Below are positions 57,487-64,000 of a stretch of DNA of 64,000 bases, in pieces. Source of the DNA: Bacillota bacterium (lineage in GTDB: Bacteria > Bacillota > Desulfotomaculia > Desulfotomaculales > Desulfallaceae). Position numbers and translations under genes: made by a program. The stretch lies in assembly GCA_023439185.1 (NCBI GenBank), contig JAEXOR010000044.1:186001-250000 (forward strand). Reading direction: 5' to 3'. The notes beneath the pieces were generated by a model. The model made no database searches. It was not told the origin of the DNA and saw nothing but the letters and a program-made list of their open reading frames with translations. Numbering within the stretch: the stretch's first letter is position 1; each line of letters opens with the position of its first letter.

Positions 57487-58599
57487 ATGTCTTCAATTGG
57501 TAAAAACAAAATGCGTTACGCATTGGCCGCCGCGGGCGTTTTGGCGGTTTGCGTGCTGGCGGCGGTGTGGTGGAAAGGAAATGCCCGGCCGGTGGAACCG
57601 GCGGCCGAAGAAATACCCGTGGTGCGTACCGAGGTCGTGGCATTTGCGGCGGCCGGTCAAAGCTTCACCTATTCCGGCGAGGTGTGCGGGCGGCAGGAGA
57701 GCCGGCTGGCTTTCCGGGTCGGCGGTAAAATCATCAGCCGCCAGGTGGAATTGGGCAGCGTGGTGCAGCCCGGCGATTTGCTCATGCAGCTGGATCCCGG
57801 AACTATCCGGCAGGGGGTTGACAGCAGCGCGGCCCAGGTATCCGCCGCCCAGTCACAACTGCGGCTGGCCGAAGAAAACCTGCAGCGCTACCGTACCTTA
57901 TATGAGCAGGGCGCCCTCAGCCAAGCGGAATACGACCAGCGCCAAAATGCTTACGACGTCGCCGAGGCCGCTTTGCGCCAGGCGCTGGCTCAACATGATC
58001 AGTATGTCAATCAGCTGGATTACTGCAGCCTGAATGCGGAAAGCCGGGGGGTGGTGGCGTCCGTTGACGCGGAAACCGGACAGGTGGTGAGCGCCGGGCA
58101 AACAGTGATTTCCATCGTGCGGGACGACGAGCTGGAGGTGGAAATCAATGTCCCGGAAAACCGCCTGGAGGAATTGCGCCGGGCCGGGCAAATCAAAGTC
58201 GCCTTTTGGGCGCTGCCCGATGTCGTTGCGGACGGCCGGGTCAGGGAAGTGGCGCCGGTGGCGGAAAAGGCGTCCCGCACCTACAAGGTGCGCGTCAGCT
58301 TGTCAAATCCGCCGGCGCAGGTAAAGCTCGGCATGACGTCTACGGTGACGGCAACCGGCGCGGCTCAGCAGCAGGCCTCGGCATATATTCCCCTGTCGGC
58401 GGTTTATCAGCCCGGAGACAAACCGGCGGTTTGGACCGTCCGTGACGGCGCCGTTCAACTGCGGACGGTGAAAATCGGCGCCCTTGGCGACGACCGGGTC
58501 CAGGTGCTGGAGGGGCTGGCGGAGGGAGAGGTCATCGTTACGGCGGGAGTGCACAAATTGCGGGAAGGGCTTAAAGTAACCACCGGTGATGTGCTATGA
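57487..58599 (+). CDS. RND efflux periplasmic-adaptor-type (MFP/HlyD) subunit
   Basis: 370 residues. An N-terminal membrane anchor (ALAAAGVLAVCVLAAVWW) is followed by the membrane-fusion-protein architecture: a lipoyl-like half AFRVGGKIISRQVELGSVVQPGDLL, a coiled-coil hairpin (about 95-170), the second half YCSLNAESRGVVASVDAETGQVVSAGQTV, and a beta-barrel and membrane-proximal domain. It lies 37 bases after the megasynthase gene in the same direction and overlaps the RND gene by 4 bases. ATG at 57487 fits AAGGAGAG. In Gram-negatives the adaptor bridges to TolC. In a monoderm it would act on the outer face of the membrane. Position suggests metallophore export or self-protection. Confidence 0.88.
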   Translation: MSSIGKNKMRYALAAAGVLAVCVLAAVWWKGNARPVEPAAEEIPVVRTEVVAFAAAGQSFTYSGEVCGRQESRLAFRVGGKIISRQVELGSVVQPGDLLMQLDPGTIRQGVDSSAAQVSAAQSQLRLAEENLQRYRTLYEQGALSQAEYDQRQNAYDVAEAALRQALAQHDQYVNQLDYCSLNAESRGVVASVDAETGQVVSAGQTVISIVRDDELEVEINVPENRLEELRRAGQIKVAFWALPDVVADGRVREVAPVAEKASRTYKVRVSLSNPPAQVKLGMTSTVTATGAAQQQASAYIPLSAVYQPGDKPAVWTVRDGAVQLRTVKIGALGDDRVQVLEGLAEGEVIVTAGVHKLREGLKVTTGDVL

Positions 58600-61500
58600 A
58601 AAAATTCAACCTGGCCCAATGGGCTCTGAATCACAAACAGTTGGTTTATTACTTTATCATGGTCATCTTTGTGGCGGGGATATTTTCTTATCAAAACTTG
58701 GGCCGGATGGAGGACCCGGATTTTGTGATCCGTCAAATGGTTGTTTCAGCGGCCTGGCCGGGGGCCACCGCCCGCCAGGTGGAAGAACAGGTGACCGACA
58801 AAATCGAGAAAAAGCTTCAGAACACTCCCGGACTGGATTTTTTGAGAAGCTACTCGCGTCCCGGGCAGGCGGTGATCTATGTGGCGCTGGAAAACGGGAC
58901 TGCCGTGGAAGATATCCGGCCCACCTGGCTGGAAGTGCGCAATATGGTCAACGATATCAAGGGCACTCTGCCGGGAGGCGTGGCGGGACCTTATTTCAAC
59001 GATCGTTTCGACGATGTGTTCGGCTGCATCTATGCCGTTACCGGCGATGGATACACTTATGCGGAAATGCATGAAAAAGCCGAGCAGATACGCCGGATTT
59101 TACTGGGCGTGGCCGATGTGAAAAAGGCTGAGCTAATCGGCCTGCAGCCCGAGAAGGTTTTCATCACCATGGAAAGCGCCAAACTGTCCCGGCTGGGCAT
59201 TGATCCCGCCGTGATGATCAGTACGGTGCAGGCGCAGGCCGCCATGACCCCGTCGGGGATGCTGGAAACGTCGTCCGACAATGTCTATTTGCGTGTCAGC
59301 GGCGTGTTCGAAGATATCGGCAGCATCCGCAACCTGCCGGTGCGGGTCGGGGACAGCAATTTGCGCCTGGGTGATATTGCCGAGGTCAAGCGCGGCTATG
59401 CGGACCCCCCCGAGCCGAAAATGTTTTACAACGGCCAGCCGGCCGTCGGCATTGCCCTGTCCATGGATCAGGGCGGCAATATCCTGACGCTGGGGGAAAA
59501 TTTAGAAAAAACCATCGGGCAAATCCAAAAAGACTTGCCCCTGGGTTTGGAAATAGAGCGGGTGGCGAATCAGCCCCAGGTGGTGAAAGACTCAATTAAT
59601 CTATTTGTAAGAGATTTGGGGTTGGCGGTAATTGTGGTGCTGGCCGTTATTTTCCTGAGCATCGGCTTGCGCTCCGGGATCGTGGTGGCGCTTTGCATCC
59701 CGCTTATTATATGCGGGGTATTTGCCGGCATGAAAATGACGGGCATCGATTTGCACAAGGTTTCCCTGGGGGCGCTGATCATCGCCCTGGGCTTGCTGGT
59801 GGACGACGCCATCATCACCGTGGAAATGTTCTCCGTCAAGCTGGCCCAGGGCTGGGAGCGGTTTGAAGCCGCCGGTTTTGCCTATACCACCATGGCCTTC
59901 CCGTGCCTGACCGGCACCCTGATTACCAGCGCCGGATTTATTCCGGTGGGCTTGTCCAAGGGCGCCGCCGCGGAGATGGTGGGGAGCATTTTCTGGGTGG
60001 TGTCCATGGCCCTGCTGATATCCTGGGTCGTTGCGGGCGCGGTTGCTCCGCTGCTGGGCTACGGTCTGCTCCGGGCAAAAGCGGCGCCCCACGGCCGGGA
60101 ACGCGATATCCACGATGTATATGACACCAGGTTCTACCGGCTGTTTAAGAAGTTCCTCACCTGGTGCCTGCATCACCGCCGGCTGGTGCTGGGGATAACC
60201 GTAGCCTGCTTTTGCGGTTCCGTTTTCCTGCTGGGCTTCGTCAAGCAGGAGTTTTTCCCGTCGTCGACCCGGCCGGAGCTGATTGTGGATCTGCAGCTGC
60301 CGGAGGGGACGCCTGTCCGGGAAACCGAACGGGAAGCCCAAAAATTTGCCGCCTGGCTAAATGACCGTTCCGGCATTGAGCACTACTCCTATTATACCGG
60401 GCAGAGCGCCCCCCGTTTCGTATTAACCGCCGCCCCGGCGCCGGCCAGTACCAACTTTGCCCAGTTTGTCATTGTCGCCAAAGACACCGCCGCCCGGGTG
60501 GAGCTCGACCAGGAGGTTAAGCAACTGTTTGCCGGGGATTTTGCCAACGTGCGGTTAAACACCCGGATCGTGCAGTATGGGGTCGCGGACCCGTACCCGG
60601 TTGTGCTGCGGGTTACCGGTTACGACCATGACGAGGTGCGCAGGCTGGCCGGACAGGTCCGCGATGTGATGGCGGCGGACCCGGACCTGCGGAACATTAA
60701 TCTGGACTGGAACGAAAAAAATGAAGTGCTGCGTTTGGAAATCGATCAGGATAAGGCCCGGCTGCTGGGGATCAGCAGCACGGCTCTGGCCTCCAGTCTG
60801 CAGACGCAGTTGTCCGGCGCGCCCCTGGCGGAATTTCATGAAAAGGATCAAACCATCGGCATCGTGTTCCGGTTGGATGCCCGGGACCTGCCGGATTTAT
60901 CCCGGATTAAGGACCTGAATATCCACATCGGCGGCGGCCAATTCGTGCCGCTGGACCACATCGCCAAAATCAGCTGCGAAGCCGAAGAAGGGTTAATCTG
61001 GCGCCGCGATTTAAAACCGGCCATTACCGTCCAGGCCGGCGTGGTACCGGGCGTTACGGGAAACGACGCCACCCGGCGGGTATATAACAGCCTGGCGGAA
61101 CTGCGCGGCAGTTTGCCGCCCGGTTACAGCATCAATATTGGCGGAGCGCTGGAAAACAGTCAAAAATCCCTCCAAATGCTGTTGGAGCCCGCGCCATTAA
61201 TGCTGTTTATCATTGTTACGCTGCTGATGTTTCAGCTGCAAAGTATTTCCAAGACGTTTTTGACCCTGCTGACGGCGCCGCTGGGCATCATCGGGGTGGC
61301 CCCGGCCCTGCTGCTGGCCCGCTGCCCGATGGGTTTTGTGGTGCAAATGGGTATTCTGGCCCTGTCCGGCATCATCATCCGCAACTCCATTATTTTAATC
61401 GACCAGATCGAACGGCAAATCAAGGCCGGGGAATCTGTCTGGAACGCCATTATCAACGCGGCCGTGTTCAGGTTCCGTCCCATTATGCTCACCGCGGCGG

Positions 61501-61670
61501 CCACGATTTTAGGGATGACTCCGCTGGTGTTCAACGAATACTTCGGACCGATGGCCGTGGCCATTGTCGGCGGCCTGTTTGTCGCCACGGTGCTGACGCT
61601 GCTGGTATTGCCGGCCATGTACGCGGCCTGGTTTAAAATCAAGCCCGAAGCGCAGAACGGCAGCGTTTGA
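58596..61670 (+). CDS. RND-family efflux transporter (AcrB/HAE-type)
   Basis: 1024 residues with 12 membrane helices in two related halves, each with a large external loop. Landmarks are the N-terminal MVVSAAWPGATARQVEEQVT, the TM4 proton-relay pair in IALGLLVDDAIITVEMFSVK (two Asp retained), and the TM10 segment LSGIIIRNSIILIDQIER, where Arg replaces the Lys usually found at the AcrB Lys940 position. Energy comes from proton import. The gene follows the adaptor with ATGA overlap. No outer-membrane channel gene is present. It is the last gene of the cluster and a good candidate exporter for the acyl-thiazoline product, though general drug efflux cannot be excluded. Confidence 0.9.
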   Translation: MKKFNLAQWALNHKQLVYYFIMVIFVAGIFSYQNLGRMEDPDFVIRQMVVSAAWPGATARQVEEQVTDKIEKKLQNTPGLDFLRSYSRPGQAVIYVALENGTAVEDIRPTWLEVRNMVNDIKGTLPGGVAGPYFNDRFDDVFGCIYAVTGDGYTYAEMHEKAEQIRRILLGVADVKKAELIGLQPEKVFITMESAKLSRLGIDPAVMISTVQAQAAMTPSGMLETSSDNVYLRVSGVFEDIGSIRNLPVRVGDSNLRLGDIAEVKRGYADPPEPKMFYNGQPAVGIALSMDQGGNILTLGENLEKTIGQIQKDLPLGLEIERVANQPQVVKDSINLFVRDLGLAVIVVLAVIFLSIGLRSGIVVALCIPLIICGVFAGMKMTGIDLHKVSLGALIIALGLLVDDAIITVEMFSVKLAQGWERFEAAGFAYTTMAFPCLTGTLITSAGFIPVGLSKGAAAEMVGSIFWVVSMALLISWVVAGAVAPLLGYGLLRAKAAPHGRERDIHDVYDTRFYRLFKKFLTWCLHHRRLVLGITVACFCGSVFLLGFVKQEFFPSSTRPELIVDLQLPEGTPVRETEREAQKFAAWLNDRSGIEHYSYYTGQSAPRFVLTAAPAPASTNFAQFVIVAKDTAARVELDQEVKQLFAGDFANVRLNTRIVQYGVADPYPVVLRVTGYDHDEVRRLAGQVRDVMAADPDLRNINLDWNEKNEVLRLEIDQDKARLLGISSTALASSLQTQLSGAPLAEFHEKDQTIGIVFRLDARDLPDLSRIKDLNIHIGGGQFVPLDHIAKISCEAEEGLIWRRDLKPAITVQAGVVPGVTGNDATRRVYNSLAELRGSLPPGYSINIGGALENSQKSLQMLLEPAPLMLFIIVTLLMFQLQSISKTFLTLLTAPLGIIGVAPALLLARCPMGFVVQMGILALSGIIIRNSIILIDQIERQIKAGESVWNAIINAAVFRFRPIMLTAAATILGMTPLVFNEYFGPMAVAIVGGLFVATVLTLLVLPAMYAAWFKIKPEAQNGSV

Positions 61671-61791
61671 TGATGTATTGAAAACCAACCGGTTGTTTAA
61701 GCGGCGGGGAGAGTCGTGCTGTGGGTGAACATTTTTTCCCCCAAAGAGAGAAGAGTGTCTTCGGGTGCCGGAGCAAAGGAGAGAAGTACAG

Positions 61792-64000
61792 ATGAATAAA
61801 GTGAAAAAAAGTGGGATTACCATTTTGCTGACGGCACTGATCATGGCGGTGCAATATACGGTCTTATCCGGTGCCTTATTCCCCGCCCCAAAGGCGGCGG
61901 CAGCCATAGAAACGGACACCATAAACGCGGGGCTGACCCTAACCGAAGACACGGTCCACAGCGGAGACCTGTACCTGACCGGCGGCACGTTAAACCTGAA
62001 CGGCCATCAGCTGCACATCAGCGGCGACCTCCTGCACCAAGGAGGCACGCTGTCTGTAAACAGCGGTGAGCTGCTGGTCCAGGGAGATTATTTGATACAA
62101 AATAATGGCAGCTACAGCAGCGGTATTTTGAAAATGACCAACGCAGGGGACTACGTGCAGGTGCGGGGCGATTTTGTCATGGACAGCAGCTCCGGCCACA
62201 TTGATTGCCTTACCGGCGGCGTGCTGGAAGTAAAGGGAGACTTTACGCAAAAAAGCAGCTATAGTTATTCTTATCGTAATCCCTATAACGGGCAATACTA
62301 TTATATCTATAGCCAAAATAACAACTTCCGGGCCTCGGGTACCCACAAAGTGCTGCTGTCAGGCAGCGGCCTGCAGCGCGTCAGCTTCGAAGACACCGAC
62401 TTCAATTCCGAATACTACTCCCGCTTCAACACGTTGGAGATCACCAAACCCCTGGACACCGGCTACAGCTTCAACAAAATACCGGTGTGGGCCAAACTAA
62501 TCTCCCGGGCAGAAACCATGGGCGAATGCCCCTTCGTCTCACAGGGCTCAGACCCCGTCAACCTCTCCACCGGCAACTTCTTCATGGACGCCACGGACCT
62601 CAGCATCCCCACCCCGGGCCTGCCTTTGGAGTTCACCCGATACTACAATTCCCTGGACACCAACAGCGGTCCCCTGGGCCAAGGCTGGACCCACAACTAC
62701 AACAGCCGCCTGACCTTCAACGCCGACGGCTCCGCCAACGTCTACTACGCAGACGGACACGTCGTCATCTTTCTTAAAAACGGCGCCGGCTTCCTGCGTC
62801 CCCCGGGCTGCTTTGAAACCCTGGACCGGGGAGAAAACAACACCTATACCCTGACCTTTAAAGACCAGAAAAAATATACCTACGACTCCACGGGCAAACT
62901 GCTCAGCCAAAGCGACAAAAACGGCAACCTTACCGCCCTGACCTACACCGGCAGCCTTTTGACCGCCGTCGCCGAAGCGGCCGGCCGCAGCCTGGCCTTT
63001 ACCCACGACGGCAACCAGCGTATCACCGGCATCACCGACCCCGCCGGCAGAACCATCCATTTCACCTACGACCCAGCCGGCAACCTCATCTCCGTACAAG
63101 ACGTCCGGGGCGGCGTCACCCATTACAGCTACGACGGCAGCGGCCTCACCCGCATCATCGACCCCCGGGGCCATGCCGTCCTCCACAACCAGTACGACGA
63201 CAGCGGCCGGGTCACCAGCCAGACAGACGGCCGGGACAACATCACCCAATTTGCCTACGACCCGATCGGCCAGAAAACCGTCATGACCGACCCTAAAGGC
63301 AACGCCGTCACCATCGCCTACGACGAAAAATACCGCACCACCGCTGCCGACTACCCCGACGGCAAAACCGAATCCTACACCTACGACAACAACAACTGCC
63401 GCACCGGCGAAACCGACAAAAACGGCCACACCACCACTTACACCTACGATGGCATGGGCAACCTGCTGACCAAAACAGACCCGGCCCCCTTGGGCTACAC
63501 CACCACCTACACCTACGACAGCCTGAACAACCCGGTGCAAATTACCGACGCCGCCGGGCACATCACCGACTACGCCTACGACGCCAAAGGCAACCTGCTC
63601 TCGGTCAGCAAAGCGGTATACGGCGCCACCGCCACCACCACATTCACCTATAACCAAACCGGCCAGATCACCGGCCTTACCGACCCCAACGGCCACACCA
63701 CCATAGTGGCCTACGACCAATACGGCAACCGCACGGCGGTAACCGATGCCCTGGGCCAGACCACATCCTACACCTACGACCCAATCGGCCGCAAACTAAC
63801 CGCAACAGACCCCCGGGGCAATGAAACCGGCGCAGACCCCGGAACATATTGCTGGACCTACACCTACGACCCGGCCGGCAACGTCATAACCATCACCGAC
63901 CCCCTGGGCCACATCACCGCCAACACCTACGATCAAAACGGCAACCGGATTAGCACCACCGATCCCGGGGGCAGCACCACTACCTTTGCCTATGATCAGA
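61792..64000 (+). CDS. Secreted YD-repeat (RHS-like) protein, 3' end beyond window
   Basis: At least 736 residues; the window ends inside the gene. N-terminus: signal peptide (MNKVKKSGITILLTALIMAV, cleavage likely after AAAAI region near 40). Then comes a beta-helix-like region with LNLNGHQLHISGDLLHQGGTL (about 60-150) and a DUF6531-type segment (SDPVNLSTGNFFMDATDLSI, LPLEFTRYYNSLD, GQGWTHNYNSRL). From about 390 on there are many YD repeats (for example TSYTYDPIGRKLTATDP, FTYDPAGNLISV). YD-repeat shells enclose C-terminal toxins or adhesins in RHS/WapA-type proteins; the C-terminus is not visible. From about 62340 codons end mostly in C, unlike the neighbours, which suggests separate origin or selection. 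The start at 61792 follows AAAGGAGAG. Confidence 0.88.
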   Translation, partial: MNKVKKSGITILLTALIMAVQYTVLSGALFPAPKAAAAIETDTINAGLTLTEDTVHSGDLYLTGGTLNLNGHQLHISGDLLHQGGTLSVNSGELLVQGDYLIQNNGSYSSGILKMTNAGDYVQVRGDFVMDSSSGHIDCLTGGVLEVKGDFTQKSSYSYSYRNPYNGQYYYIYSQNNNFRASGTHKVLLSGSGLQRVSFEDTDFNSEYYSRFNTLEITKPLDTGYSFNKIPVWAKLISRAETMGECPFVSQGSDPVNLSTGNFFMDATDLSIPTPGLPLEFTRYYNSLDTNSGPLGQGWTHNYNSRLTFNADGSANVYYADGHVVIFLKNGAGFLRPPGCFETLDRGENNTYTLTFKDQKKYTYDSTGKLLSQSDKNGNLTALTYTGSLLTAVAEAAGRSLAFTHDGNQRITGITDPAGRTIHFTYDPAGNLISVQDVRGGVTHYSYDGSGLTRIIDPRGHAVLHNQYDDSGRVTSQTDGRDNITQFAYDPIGQKTVMTDPKGNAVTIAYDEKYRTTAADYPDGKTESYTYDNNNCRTGETDKNGHTTTYTYDGMGNLLTKTDPAPLGYTTTYTYDSLNNPVQITDAAGHITDYAYDAKGNLLSVSKAVYGATATTTFTYNQTGQITGLTDPNGHTTIVAYDQYGNRTAVTDALGQTTSYTYDPIGRKLTATDPRGNETGADPGTYCWTYTYDPAGNVITITDPLGHITANTYDQNGNRISTTDPGGSTTTFAYDQ

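Noticed and set aside
62548..63720. 390-residue Val/Gly-rich minus-strand open frame
   Set aside because: It mirrors the C-ending codon repeats of the YD-repeat gene; no ribosome site or family motif.

Overview
The window looks like the chromosome of an anaerobic, monoderm Firmicute of the Desulfotomaculum/Pelotomaculum (Peptococcaceae) type. The reasons are moderately high GC with AT-rich promoters, strong AGGAGG-type ribosome sites with frequent GTG/TTG starts, heterodisulfide-reductase (Hdr) genes beside TusA and DsrE sulfur carriers, and a type IV pilus operon without a secretin. This placement is inferred from gene content; no rRNA or tRNA gene was seen.

Layout: (1) 1-830 holds a frameshifted RhuM-like remnant and a palindrome. 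(2) 911-9084 is a sulfur/electron-transfer island: a CsoR-family repressor facing TusA across several ATACC..GGTAT operators, then MvhD, two HdrA proteins (one with a GltD-like insertion), a small winged-helix-like protein, HdrC, HdrB and a DsrE2-type protein. (3) 9097-12168 holds a small hypothetical gene, an isoaspartyl peptidase and a sodium:solute symporter with a small membrane partner. (4) 12462-15413 is a zinc-type set: a His-rich binding lipoprotein, a UPF0718 permease and a TIGR03943 protein. (5) 15466-25028 is an iron-responsive block. Near-perfect Fur boxes sit on promoters for a GAF/HD-GYP protein, for what appears to be a short C-rich small RNA, for a YbtP/YbtQ-like ABC operon that continues into cysE, an Sfp-type PPTase and a methyltransferase, and for a small hypothetical gene. 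A chemoreceptor lies on the opposite strand. (6) 25258-34382 is a type IV pilus operon (two prepilins, fused PilM-PilN, PilO, PilT, PilB, PilC). (7) 34428-61670 is a large thiotemplate cluster: a type II thioesterase, then behind two more Fur boxes an NRPS/PKS operon followed by an RND efflux pair. (8) 61792 to the end is the start of a secreted YD-repeat (RHS-like) protein with different codon use.

The most interesting system is the Fur-controlled hybrid assembly line. A fatty-acyl-AMP ligase with ACP replaces the salicylate starter of yersiniabactin and pyochelin. One malonyl PKS module (KS-AT-ACP, no KR) should give a beta-ketoacyl chain. Three heterocyclization domains and three adenylation domains with a cysteine-like code should add three thiazoline-type rings. 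One module is split between proteins: its Cy domain is at the C-terminus of the 2612-residue synthase and its A-PCP is on the first gene. Tailoring candidates are a thiazolinyl imide reductase fused to a methyltransferase, a saccharopine-dehydrogenase-like oxidoreductase and a PP-loop ATPase that could install sulfur. The termination module ends in a thioesterase with Cys in the nucleophile elbow. cysE and the PPTase in the ABC operon fit cysteine supply and carrier activation, and the YbtP/Q-like pair fits metallophore uptake. The predicted product is an acylated poly-thiazoline metallophore. Its chemistry and metal are inference.
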